Assembly: GCA_002077065.1 (NCBI GenBank)
Contig: NAJO01000033.1
Coordinates: forward strand, 124,001 to 188,000
Length of the DNA stretch: 64,000 nt
Source of the DNA: Cryoendolithus antarcticus
Taxonomy: Eukaryota; Ascomycota; Dothideomycetes; Cladosporiales; Cladosporiaceae
Reading direction: 5' to 3'
The translations under genes and the position numbers were made by a program. Each line of letters starts with the position of its first letter. The first letter of the stretch is position 1. Of the stretch, positions 21,288-32,794 are shown piece by piece. The notes beneath the pieces are model-generated. The model did no database searches and was not told the origin of the DNA. It saw only the letters and a program-made list of their open reading frames with translations.

Positions 21288-23456
21288 CTACACACCAACT
21301 TCCTTCGCCTGTTCATCGGCAACGGGCGAATAACCTTTGGCCTGCCCGTCGTCAACTGGCGAGTCTACTCTCGCCTGCTGCCCAAGCCCAAGCTCCTTGA
21401 TGAAGAGATCTGCGGCCCTCTCGCCCACCACATAAGCAGTGTTTCCGGTGTTCGCCCCTACATTATGCGGCGGCACACTCAGATCCGCCAGCTTCAGCCC
21501 AGTGACCCCGTGAACACTCAGAGTAGGATCGACAACTCCCATCTTCTCCCGTGATGCAATTTTGCAAGTGCCCAGTGAGTGCCAGGTAGTGCTGACGATC
21601 TCTCTGATCTTCTGCTCAATAGCTTTTTCGTCCTCGGCTGTGTACTCGATGCGTTTCTCTCCGTCGAAGATCGGGCCATCGGCTTTCTCTATGACGGCGG
21701 CTTTGCTGCCTTCCGGGAATTTGGGATGGCTTGTAGCCAGCTCGCCACGGAATATTGGCATGCGACGCCACATCTCGCGCTGAAGCTTATAAGCCCAGAT
21801 GTGTTTCTTGAGATCGATATCATTGTCGTCCTTCAAGTAGCCGACGTCAAAGTCGATGGGATCCAGGAGACCTGGGCCAGTGATGTGGATATGACCGCGA
21901 GAGTAGGGATAGGCGGTCCAATTCGCCATCGAAACGTACTGAGAGTCGTCTGGAAGAGAGGAGTGGTCGGCGAAGTATCTGATCATCAGTCAGTAATCGC
22001 TCTGTCACAGCATACAGGACCACGTACGCCAAGTAGAGCGCAATGATCATCAGCGGCTTGTCAGGCTTGTCTTTGAAGTCTTTCTCCCACGCCGCCTTAA
22101 ATTCGGGACCTAGAGCCTCGACTTCAGCTTCCGTTGGACGGAACTTGCCAGCTAGCGTGAAGGTCAACAAAGTTTCATGAGGTGCATTTGGTACGTGACT
22201 TACAAGCATCCATGGAGTTCCATCCGAGCAACTCGTCATTGTTCCTGATGGCCTCCTGTATGTCGATGCCACCGTCTAGGAAGCCATTGAGTGTCTCACG
22301 CTTGGTGAGGTTGGTACGGTAAGCGTAAAGCGTCAGATGATGGTCTTGGTAATCGTGTCCGACACCAGGAAGATCTTCCACGACTTTGACGCCAGCCTTC
22401 TCCAGTATCTGAGCGTTGCCGACTCCGGACCGCTCGAGGATCAGGGGTGTGCCGTTCGCGCCTGCTGAGCAGACAACGAGGCGACGAGCACGTACTGTCT
22501 TTGGCGCTTGAAGCGCAACTTGCATCTCAGGATTGGCCTGAAATCTGGCATTGGTCTGATACTCAACGCCGACAGCCTTCTTGTTCTCGTCGAAGAGAAC
22601 TCTGACGACCTGCTTCTCGACTAGTACGTGCAGATTCGGGAAGTCGCCACTGCGCAGCTTTGGGTGGATGTAGCCATGTGCAGCATCGGATCGGCGTCCG
22701 TTGGGAGCCACGTAACGAAGCCAGCGTTCGGTACCGTGGTTCTTGTCCAGGTTCTGGAGATCCTCGAACTCTGTGTAGCCTACTGCGGTGGCCGCTTCGA
22801 TGAATGCGTCTTCGCCACGCTTGCCGCGAAAGGTCCCGCTGGAGACGCCGATCGGACCTTCGAATCCGTGGTGGTCTTTGCTGCCTTTGCCTTGATAACT
22901 CTCAAACTTCTTCAGGAATGGGTACAACTCGTCCGCGGACCAGCCTGGTGCATCGAAAGCGTCGTAGTCGGATCTAGCTGCTCTTGTGTATACCATCCAG
23001 TTCACGGAGCTACCTCCACCTAATGTACCCCCAGACGGTACGATCGGGCGTCGGTTGGCTAGCACCTCGGATTGGTTGCCTTGCCAGAAGAGGGTGTGTT
23101 TGCTGTTGGGATGGAGATTTCTCGGGAAGAGTCCGGGATGAACAATATCGGGTACTGCATAGTTATTTGGCCCCTGTTCGATGATGAGAATCGAAAGGTC
23201 TGGGTCGGCCTCAGCCAGGCGACCTGCGACGACGCATCCTGCTAAGCCACCTGTAGACGAGTCGTCAGTCATTGCCTATGGATGAAGGTCGGATGCACAT
23301 ACCACCAGCAATGATTACGTCGACCTCTTGCAGGTCTTCGGGCAGTTTAGTGTACAGTCCCATGTCTGCGGCAGTTTCTTTCGCAAAGGTATATTGTGGC
23401 TTGTGAATCGCGTATTTGGGGCCTGTGGACTCCAGCGAGAGGGACGACGAGGCCAT
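21288..23456 (-). CDS. Alcohol-oxidase-like GMC oxidoreductase
   Basis: Four exons (23456-23303, 23250-22204, 22151-22028, 21978-21288) encode 671 residues. Splicing at the first intron creates the FAD Rossmann loop VIIAGGGLAGCVVAGRLAE. The second GMC signature region has GGTLGGGSSVNWMVYTR, and the FAD/active-site C-terminal part has TTWHSLGTCKIA (catalytic His) and VGANTGNTAYVVGERAADL. Insert sequences such as HGFEGPIGVS, GRRSDAAHGYIHP and FKDKPDKPLM match the alcohol (methanol) oxidase branch (AA3_3) rather than glucose oxidase or aryl-alcohol oxidase. It should oxidise primary alcohols to aldehydes with H2O2 release. There is no secretion signal. The C-terminus ends EVGV without an obvious peroxisomal PTS1 tripeptide, unlike classical yeast methanol oxidases, and carries a duplicated SPV-x-D-x-QAK element. 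Confidence 0.88.
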
Positions 23457-24212
23457 CTCTTATAAGCAGTGCTGGGAGCTTCGTGATCCACAGCACCGCA
23501 CGGCAAGATGCTCATGCACGACGTGAGGTTACGTGCGGGCAGAGCTTCGCCAGAACAGCCCAAAGCCACTACCGCACTGCCGATAGAGGCTTTCCAATAG
23601 AGGCTTTCCAGCGTCTTGCGCAGTACTCCTATGATTCGCCATGCTCGCACAGCCATGGGACATCATTCTTCACACGCACAAAATCAGCGGTAAGTGCGGG
23701 TCCATGATTTCCCTCTGCTCGCAGAATCGCGACTCGATCAAACCGTTGCAATGCAGCGTACACAACGTTATGCAGTAGACATAGGCTATGCGGCACGGTG
23801 CTCACTCCAGCTGTCGTGGGAATAGGAAACAGCGTCAGAACGAGTGGAGAAAGAGCGGAGAACCTGGGGTGCATCTTCGCAGGCATCGCAAATTGCGCGT
23901 ACGCCGCGCGTGTGTTGCATGGGACCAAAGCTGTTTGAGTACCTTGGTAGACATGCTTCCACGTGAGGACTGACATTTGAGCGATCGACAAGAAGCGGGG
24001 TGCATCCGAATTGCCTGAAAGATGCTGGGAACGCGAACCACAGCAGTATTGTTTGCCATTGCTGCATTGTGCCATCAATGATGCCTCAATAGTCACAGCA
24101 ACCTCGTGCATGTAGCCGAAATCATCATTGATGGGAGATCGTAGAGATCAAGGATCGAATACCTCCGGAATTTGGCAGTGGTGTAAATCTTGCGATGCAT
24201 CGTACACTCTGT
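23457..24212. other. Intergenic region
   Basis: Upstream of the GMC gene and downstream of the GT31-like gene. A 14-bp direct repeat (ATAGAGGCTTTCCA) occurs twice in tandem at 23582-23609. No gene is supported. Confidence 0.5.
23582..23609. repeat. 14-bp perfect tandem duplication
   Basis: ATAGAGGCTTTCCA occurs at 23582-23595 and is repeated exactly at 23596-23609, in the upstream region of the GMC oxidoreductase gene. Confidence 0.8.
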
Positions 24213-25685
24213 CTAGTACTCGGTAATCCATCGAGCTATATCACAGCTAGGCGCCGTATCATAGAATGCTTGCATGCGATCCTGTATCCAGCCTGAGTGC
24301 ATGCCGTCTGCCGGCTCGCCAGAATTCGGTCGACCGGTTGTTAAGCATGTACTTTGATCATTCAGGATGTACTGCAAACACGTCTCATCGGCCTGACAGA
24401 GTGCCCGGCACGCATCTGGCGATTCGACTGAGCCCTTGTCGTCCTTGGCATAGTTGTCCCAGTTGTCTCGAGAGCTTTGTGTCTTCGGCAGAACGTAGTC
24501 TGCGTAGACATCGCTGTGACGGTGGTATGGGATTGTGGTCTAGGTGTATGTCAGCTTCGGGTCTCGGCGCGTCCTCAATCAATTACTATTATTACTGACG
24601 TTTTCGTGACCGTCTAGCCACCTCTGCTCATACTTCCACATATCTTCGATGACCGAAGGTGTCAGATGATGGTACGATACTGATGGATGACACCACAGCT
24701 GGCGATCGTTGTCAACGCGATCGTAGTTCATGTTATGAACCGGATCACCTTGCCAAATAGGCCATGCTCGCATGAGAGGTGTACCCGAATCAGCAAACGC
24801 TTTGCCGAGTATGCAGTCTCCCGCCCAGTGCCCGTCCGTGAACTTCTCCCAGTCGGGTTTGTGGGACTTGTAGTGCTTCACTACATGCTCAAGCGCCGGA
24901 CGTGAGACCGCAAAGCCCGAGCCGCCATGGGCGAACGCAATATCACCGATGTTAACTTGGGCACCCATATAATATGGCTTTTGCCAGTCAAGCTCGGCCG
25001 CGTATGCTAGCCATGAACTCCAGAACATGTACGTGTCTGTCTCCACGAAGACATACCACTTCTTGTCTGGGAACTCTTCCAACGTCTTACTCATCATGGG
25101 CAGGAATTTCCACTTGTCCAGCTTCCAACCTGGATTCGTGGGCTTTCCATTTCCGTCTGGTAGACGTGCGCCCGGTCCACTCAGCTCGGTAGCATTGAGT
25201 GCTGATCTTCCCTCTCCCTTCAGTCGTCTCCACAATGCAAAGTCAGCATGGCTGTCTCTGATCTGCACATCGACATCCATGAGTGCGTCGTGTACGACCA
25301 GGCCCTCGAAATCTTCCGCATAGTCTGATACAAGCAACAAGTGCGGATAGCAGCGATGCGTGGTGGTGAGATGTATGGGAAGCTTGTCCTGGAGCTCGGT
25401 CGCGCCAGTCTTCATGATGACGACCGTATCATTAGCTCCAGGCAGTGTTTTGCACTTGGGTTGCAAAGCTACTGAGGAGGCAGCCGGGGCGGCCCCCGCT
25501 GCGTGGTCTGTCTTCTGGCCATCATGTTTGAGAGGCTCCGGGGACAGGTGAGCTGACTCGCCGCTGAAGGGTCTCAACGTAGTGTGGAGGTACACGAGGC
25601 CAATCAAGGTTATGATTGCGATGCTCCAATATTTGCGTTGTACGCGGGCGTAGTTCATGCTTTCGCGAGCCGAAAACCGGCTCAT
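24213..25685 (-). CDS. GT31/fringe-like glycosyltransferase
   Basis: Two exons (25685-24600, 24539-24213) encode 470 residues. It is type II: a short basic N-terminus, a membrane anchor (IAIITLIGLVYLHTTL, about residues 23-38) and a lumenal domain. KWYVFVETDTYMFW supplies a DxD-like metal motif (ETD), and AHGGSGFAVSRPALEHV is the conserved fringe/DUF604-type acceptor-site glycine loop. The second exon was found by splicing HEN to TTIPYHRHSDVYADYVLP. It carries four cysteines in a PAN-like C-terminal extension (ACRALC, TCLQYIL, STCLTTG) and ends at the TAG at 24213. Fungal members are Golgi transferases of unknown donor and acceptor. An alternative start at the tenth codon is possible. Confidence 0.85.
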
Positions 25686-26648
25686 ATCTCTCCGTACAAG
25701 TCAATGGGCCAACTTGGTCGCGCCAGCTTCCTTCAACAGCCACGCATGGCCAGGTCGTTCATTTGATTAGCAAGACGAGAAAGAGAATAGCAGGGAGACA
25801 TTCGTCCCCAACATAAGAGAGTAGAGACCGATCTGAAGACATGGCGAAAGATACTGGCCCCAGGCGGCTGTCATGGCGGTCTTTCCTGGCTCGGTAGCCT
25901 GATTTCCACGCACGACCCTCATCCCATCACTTCCAGCGTCCAATTGGACACTCGAGACGCAGGCGCTCGGGAACGCATAGATTGCTGTGGCAAGTTGATA
26001 CTAGCGTGATGTAGGCGCCCGATGGTCGACATCAGATTGGGTTGGCAAGCGAGACTCGAAGGAAGACGGGACGGGCGAGGCGCGCACGGGGCACCACACT
26101 TCCCGACACTCAATTGAGCCTTCAGTTCAACGTCAGGTGATGATCTCGACACCAATCACTCTGACTGCAAGCGCATGTCACTAGATTCACCAAACTCTCG
26201 GCAGTCATGGGAGGATTTGAATTTTCGTCGAGAGTGCAACGAAAAGCCTGACAAGGCTGTACTTCGCCCCAAGATCGCAATCTCCCACCTGCGAGGCTGA
26301 GTTCCGCCAACTCGAGTGCCAACAGCGTGCGGCACAGCACAGCAATATACCGCTGGTTCTCAGGCACGTACGCGCTGAAAGCACGCGCCCGCTAGACTTA
26401 TCAGACCAATGATCAAGATCGATTGGCGCCTATCTGCTGTTCCTTCGCGATGATCTACCTCTACTTTGGTCTACGCGCGGTGTCTGCATGGCTGCGACGG
26501 GCCCCATGCCTGGACTCTGTCTTGGTAGACTTGCCGCGGCGTCGCCACTGATAGAATCTTCATGTCTTCTCGACCTGTATCTGCCTGATCATGAGCTTCG
26601 TCCCCCGAGCAGCCCTCGAACAGTGTGTTGTGCAGGGCGAAGCTCGAT
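25686..26648. other. Divergent intergenic region
   Basis: This 960-bp region separates the GT31-like gene (minus) and the type I membrane protein gene (plus). No gene or clear motif was identified. Confidence 0.5.
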
Positions 26649-27785
26649 ATGTCGTCCTTCAAAGTGTCGTTGCTGTTGGCTTTCCTTCTACTTCTTCCTT
26701 ACGCATTAGCGCAAACATCCGTCCTCCCACCGCCGCTAACGTACACGAGCGGTGTCTTCATCAACCCAGACACCGCTGCGACACAGATCTTCGGTGTTGG
26801 TGCGGTGCTGAACGTGACTTGGGAGACAACGTACTCTAGTATCAATCTGTGGCTCATCTACGGTACCGACTACAATGCCCCGTATTTGTGTATCAGTGAG
26901 TCTCACAACTCTGATATTGTGCACCGGCCACTAACGCAGACAATAGGTGGCACTACCCAAACTTGGTGGCTCTGGGATCCGATCGACGACCATGGGCACA
27001 ACTCGCTTCCTTTCTCGTTCCGGGCGGTCAACGCTGGCGGGTCTGCAGATGAGCAGAAGTCAGACGGATTCTACACTGGTCAGTTTTGGCTGCAGGAAGA
27101 GGCCGTGGTAGCGGCGACAACGGCTGCGCCGACAACAGCATCACCGACGCCGACGCCGACACCCACGCCTATACCCGCGACGGTCACAATCGTTCAGAGC
27201 CAGTCCGCCGCGACTACAACACCACCAACTACGCCGACCACCGCTTCCAGCACCCCCGCAGCCACTTCTAGCACCCCAGCCACGTCGTCTGGCATGTCAA
27301 CAGCGACAAGCAGCGCGACTAGCACAGCAAGCTCGGTAGCTGTCGCATCCTCCGTAGCTACTAGCGCAGCCGAGTCTAGCTCGGCATCGACTACAGTCGC
27401 TACAACCGATCCAGCTGCCGCGTCCAGCACTTCTCCTCCCACTCCCGGAGCAACACCGACACTCGCAATCGGACTCGGTGTCGGTCTAGGCGTCGCAATC
27501 CTTCTAGTAGCGATCCTAGGCTTCTTTTTCCTGCGTCGCCGAAGGCGTCATCCTGCACAGAGCGCGCCTCCTTCGTACATGCCCGAGCTTGCGGCTAACG
27601 AGAAGCCGTCTGGATACGCCACACCGTCCTGGATAGCGGAGCTACACAACCGCCGATCGGGGCACACTCTGACGAAGAGTCCGTTGGAGGCTTCCTCGAT
27701 GACGAGTCCGAGGGAGCTGTACGGGGACTCACCTTCTGCACACTCACGAGGCGCTTCGCCGGTATATGGCGCGGGAACTCGGTAG
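26649..27785 (+). CDS. Mucin-like type I membrane protein (possible wall sensor)
   Basis: Two exons (26649-26895, 26947-27785) encode 361 residues. The signal peptide is about residues 1-21 (VSLLLAFLLLLPYALA). A ~120-residue ectodomain (NVTWETTYSSINLWLIYG) follows, then a Ser/Thr/Ala/Pro-rich stalk of about 120 residues likely to be O-mannosylated. One membrane span (LAIGLGVGLGVAILLVAILGFFF) ends in a RRRRR stop-transfer, and a ~65-residue cytosolic tail has several Ser-Pro sites. The layout resembles Wsc/Mid2-type mechanosensors, but the WSC Cys motif is absent, so the sensor role is inferred from architecture only. The 51-nt intron is a multiple of three and has no in-frame stop. Splicing is preferred because GTGAGT, CTAAC and AATAG are all present. 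Confidence 0.75.
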   Translation: MSSFKVSLLLAFLLLLPYALAQTSVLPPPLTYTSGVFINPDTAATQIFGVGAVLNVTWETTYSSINLWLIYGTDYNAPYLCISESHNSDIVHRPLTQTIGGTTQTWWLWDPIDDHGHNSLPFSFRAVNAGGSADEQKSDGFYTGQFWLQEEAVVAATTAAPTTASPTPTPTPTPIPATVTIVQSQSAATTTPPTTPTTASSTPAATSSTPATSSGMSTATSSATSTASSVAVASSVATSAAESSSASTTVATTDPAAASSTSPPTPGATPTLAIGLGVGLGVAILLVAILGFFFLRRRRRHPAQSAPPSYMPELAANEKPSGYATPSWIAELHNRRSGHTLTKSPLEASSMTSPRELYGDSPSAHSRGASPVYGAGTR

Positions 27786-28073
27786 AGCATCTAAGTAAGA
27801 CTTTTGCCAGCGTTTTCCATAGTGCAGAGCGGGATTAGCGAGGTGTTATTACGACGGATAGATCTTCTAGCATAGTGTACAATCATCACGAAACCGACCA
27901 CATATATACCTTACTGCATGTTACTGCGTTGTTCCGGCCATGGTTTGCGTGCATCGTGACATGCTGAGTCGTTACAACTCCATACTCGGCACTCCTCTCG
28001 TGGAACGCAGTGTACCCGATGTGCGGAGCTGAAACATTGGGTCTTCATCAGCGTTCATACACATCCTCTATTT

Positions 28074-29177
28074 TCACTTCTTCACCAGCGTAATGATATC
28101 CTCATCAGCCAACTCATGTGTCAGCCCAACCCTCTGCGGCTGATGCTTCACACTCTTCCCATACACAATCGCAATCCTAAAATCATCCACAATAGTCTTA
28201 TGAATCGCATTACAGAAATCCTCCACCGTGCTCGCGTTACTCCTCAACACCACGGGCGCCGTGTAATCCGGCATCTTGCCCTTGGGCTTCGTGTACACGC
28301 GTCGCAAGTTGAGCTTCTCCCACATTTGCTCGAGCAGCTCGTCGATGTTCCAGCCGTGCTCGGAAGATATGGGGCAGGCATTGGGGATACGATAGAGGAG
28401 GTCGAGTTCCTCGATCGAGATGGCGTCAATTTTGTTGAGGGCGTAGATAACGGGGATGTAGGAGCGGGATTTTGCTTCTATCACATCGATCAGGTCGTCT
28501 ACCGTGGCGTCGCAGCGGATCGCGACGTCGCAGTTGGACATCTTATATTCGTTCAAGACTGCCTTTATTTCGTCGTTTTCGATGTGGTTTTGCGTCATAG
28601 TTGTGGTGATGGAGATGCCGCCTTTCTCCTTCTTGGTAATCTTGATATTTGGAGGTTGCTTATTGATTCGTATGCCGAATCCTTCGAGTTCTTGTTCGAT
28701 GACTCTTTTGTCTGTGAGGGGTTTGTTCACGTCGAGGACTATGAAGATTAGATGGCAGGTCTTGGCTACGGCGATGACTTGTCGACCTCGACCTTTGCCG
28801 TCCTTCGCACCCTGAATGATACCGGGGAGATCGAGCATTTGGATCTTCGCGCCATTGTATTGGACTTGTCCAGGCACTGTAGTGAGAGTCGTGAATTCGT
28901 ACGCTGCGGCCTCCGAGTGCTGGCCTGTGAGATGTGACATGAGTGTCGACTTCCCCACCGAGGGAAAGCCTATGAAGCCCACAGACGCAACACCTGTTCG
29001 AGCAACATCGAAGCCTGCACCTCCGCCGCCGCCACTACTTTGTGGAGTGAGGAGTTCTCGTTTGAGCTTTGCAAGTTTTGCTTTCAGTTGGCCCAAATGA
29101 AACGATGTGGCCTTGTTCTTCTGCGTCTTGGCCATCTCATCCTCGATGCCCTTGATTTTATCCACCGTGGTCGCCAT
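28074..29177 (-). CDS. RBG1: DRG-family GTPase Rbg1
   Basis: A single exon encodes 367 residues, the usual full length. The protein is a developmentally regulated GTP-binding protein (DRG1/Rbg1), which associates with translating ribosomes together with a DFRP partner (Tma46 in yeast). An N-terminal helical region leads to the G1 loop GFPSVGKST at residues 70-78. G3 is LDLPGI, G4 is NKID, and the family signature [16 protein letters not shown] is intact. A C-terminal TGS domain follows ([20 protein letters not shown]). It is divergent from MED10. Confidence 0.96.
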   Translation of the reverse strand: MATTVDKIKGIEDEMAKTQKNKATSFHLGQLKAKLAKLKRELLTPQSSGGGGGAGFDVARTGVASVGFIGFPSVGKSTLMSHLTGQHSEAAAYEFTTLTTVPGQVQYNGAKIQMLDLPGIIQGAKDGKGRGRQVIAVAKTCHLIFIVLDVNKPLTDKRVIEQELEGFGIRINKQPPNIKITKKEKGGISITTTMTQNHIENDEIKAVLNEYKMSNCDVAIRCDATVDDLIDVIEAKSRSYIPVIYALNKIDAISIEELDLLYRIPNACPISSEHGWNIDELLEQMWEKLNLRRVYTKPKGKMPDYTAPVVLRSNASTVEDFCNAIHKTIVDDFRIAIVYGKSVKHQPQRVGLTHELADEDIITLVKK

Positions 29178-29526
29178 GATGGGCGGTCGTCCTGTGGCCT
29201 ACGCTCGTTGTATGCTGATCGTCCCCAGATGTTACTCAATTTTCTTCGGTCAACGTCGAGACGGTGGCGTGGCACGAAGCTGTTCCGACAGTGTGGTCTG
29301 TAGTTGATAAACTCTCGAGAGCGATCCTACTGACTGGTTGTACGTGGGTTGTCTAGTCGTGAGTAAAAGCGCTTTGCGATTCGTCTGATTGAATGCCGAC
29401 GACCATAAGTGAATGATCGAACATGTGGGGGTTCGAGTACCGAAGCTAGCGAGTGACTACCGGACCCACCAAACACTTGAACCCTCGTCGAGACCATCGC
29501 TGCATCTTTACTCACCGCACCAAGCT
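29178..29526. other. Divergent promoter region RBG1/MED10
   Basis: A 349-bp intergenic region. An in-frame ATG for MED10 also exists at 29413, so part of it could be coding. Confidence 0.5.
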
Positions 29527-30048
29527 ATGCGCCCAGCCGACACGCAGCCCAACGGCGCGTCCATCATGGCATCTCACCCAGCCATGGACGCCACTACCGC
29601 TGATGCAGATGGTGAGTCCACCATGTACCCCCACCTCGTGATTGCGACTGACCATCAAGTAGTCCACCTCCGCGAAATCATAACCTCCCTCTACTTCCTC
29701 CTAACACAAACCCACTCCTACAACCCCTCCAACACGCCCCAGGCAATGACCTTAGAGCTCCGCACCCTCATCCAAGCCCTCGTCTCCCTGACCGAAACTT
29801 CCCGCCGCTTGCCAACGAAGATCCCGCTAGATCTAGTCGAGTACGTGGAGAAGAAGCGGAACCCGGATGTGTATAAGCGGGAGCTGGTCGAGGCTGTGAT
29901 GAAGGGGAACCAGCTGCAGAAGGGGCGGAGTCAAGCGTTTGGGGAATTGAGGGATGTGTTGGGGAGGGAGATGATGGGTGGGATTCCGGACATGCGGGAG
30001 GAGGTGAGGAGTGTGCTTGAGGCTTGTGGGGGGAGGGTAGAGGGGTGA
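29527..30048 (+). CDS. MED10: Mediator subunit 10
   Basis: Two exons (29527-29611, 29663-30048) encode 156 residues. Med10 (Nut2 in yeast) is an essential middle-module subunit of the Mediator complex, which links activators to RNA polymerase II. Family features include REIITSLYFLLTQTHSY, the central TLELRTLIQALVSLTE, and IPLDLVEYVEKKRNPDVYKRELVE, the most conserved Med10 stretch; EMMGGIPDMREEV closes the domain. The 51-nt intron (GTGAGT...AAGTAG) is a multiple of three and stop-free; removing it gives a better join (D-VHLREI). The start is uncertain: in-frame ATGs occur at 29413 and 29527, and 29527 is chosen for length. Confidence 0.88.
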   Translation: MRPADTQPNGASIMASHPAMDATTADADGESTMYPHLVIATDHQVVHLREIITSLYFLLTQTHSYNPSNTPQAMTLELRTLIQALVSLTETSRRLPTKIPLDLVEYVEKKRNPDVYKRELVEAVMKGNQLQKGRSQAFGELRDVLGREMMGGIPDMREEVRSVLEACGGRVEG

Positions 30049-30144
30049 GAGGGGATCTCGCAGTGATGATGATCAACGCGCTATGAGTCGACGGGAGACA
30101 CGACTCTCGTTCCAAAGGAGTGACTATGTGACACTACGGGCAGC

Positions 30145-30796
30145 CTAGACCTTCACTTCCCTGGTCTTCCCGGAGAAGACATCATACTCAAACGCCAGGA
30201 CCTCGAGATCCTTCGGCATGAAGGGATCCGCGCGGATGAGCGCCACGTCCTCTTTCAGGCTCTTCTCGAGGCTACACGAGGAGTGTCAGTGCTTTCAGAC
30301 GACTCCAGGACAATTCGAGCGAAGGACTTACTCCTTGATTTCCCCGATGAACATCCCGTCGATCTCCTGATCATGCCCCGGGTGGCGCTCCTTGAGCTTC
30401 CCCTTGACGAAATCATCCGAGAAGTTGATCATACCGCAATCAGTGTGGTGCACAATGACCACTGCGCCGACGGTGTTACGACCGTAGGACATAATCGTAC
30501 TGATCACGCGGATGCTACGCAGGACATCTTCGGTGACGCGGCCACCGGCATTACGCATGATGCCTGGACCCATATCGGCAGGCAGATTCCAGAAGTGGTG
30601 CGGCTCGCAGCGAGGGTCCAGGCAGGTGAGGACTAGGACGGCTTTCTGGTCTGGGAAGTCCTTGAAGCTGGGAGACGGCGAGTGGGCTGCGGCATAGGCG
30701 CTAGTGAGGGTGATCAGAAGTGAGGAAGAGAGTGGAGCAAGCGAGAAAGACGGACTCGTTGGCCTTGTCCATTTTGCGGACTAATTCGGCGGACAT
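30145..30796 (-). CDS. Beta-carbonic anhydrase
   Basis: Three exons (30796-30756, 30700-30332, 30271-30145) encode 178 residues. It hydrates CO2 to bicarbonate with a zinc ion. The zinc and catalytic residues are in LTCLDPRCEPH (CxDxR) and VIVHHTDCGM (HxxC), and ADMGPGIMRNAGGR is the conserved NAG loop. The size and lack of targeting sequence match the small cytosolic fungal beta-CA type. The first splice (GA|GTCCGT) is unusual but gives KANDAYAAAHSPSP, which matches the expected N-terminal helix of the family. The gene is convergent with MED10, with only 96 bp between the stops. Confidence 0.9.
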
Positions 30797-31341
30797 TGCG
30801 AAGGCTGGGAAGATGATGTGATTAGAGAATCTGGTGGTGTGCTGTTAGAAACTGAAGGGATGTTGTGGGTTGCTCTTCGACCTACCTCTTGCTGCCATAC
30901 TTATACCCTGCTGGGGTAAACACCACTCTGCGGTATCGCCACTAACGAACGCCCGCTGCTGCTTTCTCAGCAAGACTAGTCAGCGCTGTGCTTCGGCGCC
31001 ATGTCGTTGATATGCAGACCTCGCATTCCGAGGCCCATGGTGAAGCGAAGGCAACATGGCTGGCCAATCCTGGAGGGAATCAGTGATTCCATGGGACTGC
31101 AGGTACCGCGATTGCACGATCAGTAATCTGATCCAGGCATATGGGTGCTTACGTCAAGCGCGCTATGCTATTTCTCGACAGACTAGCTGGTACTTGATGA
31201 CAACGCAGCTGCACGTAGGGGAGCTCTAGACATGTTGTACGCATCGGAGACCTCGATCGAGGCCCACAAGCGTATTGTTCGCACGAACTCGGTTCAATGG
31301 TGCAAGTGAAGTGACTCAGCACAGACCAGCACATCAACGTC
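30797..31341. other. Divergent intergenic region
   Basis: Between the carbonic anhydrase gene (minus) and the multipass membrane protein gene (plus). No gene is seen. Confidence 0.5.
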
Positions 31342-32572
31342 ATGTCACCGAGACAACGCGCGCGATTCAGCGCGCCCATCACAGCCTTCATCGCGTCTGC
31401 ACCCCGGCCGTCTCGCACTTCACCCCTAGCAATGGCCTCCCACGTTCCTTTCCTCGCCGTCCGCCCCGACGCACAATTCTCCACCAAATCACGCGACTTC
31501 GCCTCCACCAACGGCGCCCTCACTACCGACGCCGACGCGCCGGAAAGCGCGATCATGCCTACAATACATGCGCCGAAGCTGCCAGCGCCAGTCGCATTCA
31601 CTCTGACACTGCTGTTGAGCCTGACCATCAGCGTATTCTTGTACAGCTTGATTGCAGACACAGCGGGATACGAGCTGGCGAGTGTGAGCCGGGATTTGAC
31701 GGCGCAATGGCAGGTGGGAATTATATTTGGGTGGAAGGTGGCGAGTCTTGCGGCGGCGTGGGCGAGTGGGTATGATTGTAAGCTCGCATTCCTCACTACC
31801 CTATAATGCGATATCATACTGACAAGCACTCTCAGGGCTTGACCTCACAGCCCTCACCCTCCTCAGTAACACGCCCTACTACCACCTCCTGCACACCTTC
31901 TACCTGCTCTCCCCCACCGCAGTCCTCAGCGCCTTAAGCATAGACCTTGCTTCCATCGCCCTCCCCTTCTTTCTCTTCCGGCGCCCTGCCTCGTCCACAA
32001 CCGCCGCAGAGCTAAAACCCTCCTCCCGCGCGGTGGTCCACGACCCCTCAGTCCTCCTCCTCGTAACTCTCTTCGGCTCCGCAATCTACGCCACAACCCT
32101 CTTCGCGAGCTTCAACACTTGGCTGCCAGTCTACATGATCCAGTATTTCGATAAGATCCTCTCCCTCGGTCGTGTGAGGGAGTCGAATCTCTTCTTGCTC
32201 TCCGTTCTAGCGCTCCCGCTCGGTGCTGCATCAACGCAATTTGTCTTCGTCCCCGCAGTGCTAGCCTCAAACCGCCTGCTCAAAGCTCTGGATCCCATCA
32301 CCGCGCCGGTGAAGTTCGATCCCAAGACTGCGACGCTAGCGCAAACTGTGGCGTGGAATTTGGGACTTGGGCCCGAGGGTTTCAGCGCGAGGACGAGAGT
32401 GCTTATCAAGCGGACGGGGGTGCTGGTGCTGGCTAGCTCGGTGAACACGACGCTTAGGGTGCTGGGCACTGTGGAAGGGACTGAGGTTGCTGGGGTGCTG
32501 GGGTGGGCTAGTGTTTGGGGGCTTGCGGCGGGCATGACAGGGGTGTTGTATGGGTGGGTCGCGGAGGAGTAG
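31342..32572 (+). CDS. Multipass membrane protein, unknown function
   Basis: Two exons (31342-31777, 31836-32572) encode 390 residues. The N-terminal 75 residues are Arg/Ser/Ala-rich and polar. Five to six hydrophobic segments follow (PVAFTLTLLLSLTISVFLYS, VGIIFGWKVASLAAAWASG, FYLLSPTAVLSAL, LLLVTLFGSAIYATTLFAS and the C-terminal GWASVWGLAAGMTGVLYG). The splice joins GYD to WLDLTALTLL across a 58-nt intron. It looks like a conserved fungal membrane protein, but I cannot assign it to a named family. An internal ATG at 31432 is an alternative start. Confidence 0.7.
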
Positions 32573-32794
32573 GTGATGACGAAGACTGTCAACAGGGCAT
32601 TGATGCTGTGAAGTACGAAGCAAGATGCAAGCAGGAGGCAATGTGCGAGCGGGCCAGTGCTGGACAGTATTGGAAAGTCCGTTGCGGTGATTGGATCGTG
32701 ATATACCCAGGCAGGCAGATAGCAATGTACAAGTATTCGGACCCATTATCATGAAATTTCAGGGCAAGGTTGGACTACCAAGGCTGCATACATC

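Noticed and set aside
23629..24111. 160-residue minus-strand ORF upstream of the GMC gene
   Set aside because: No domain, irregular codon use, no plausible splicing and overlaps the expected promoter region.
26649..27785. Calling the type I membrane protein a WSC sensor
   Set aside because: The architecture fits, but the cysteine-rich WSC domain motif is missing, so only a general sensor-like label is justified.
29421..29440. GGTTCGAGTACC, another B-box-like match upstream of MED10
   Set aside because: Spacing of the trailing CC is wrong and no cloverleaf forms.
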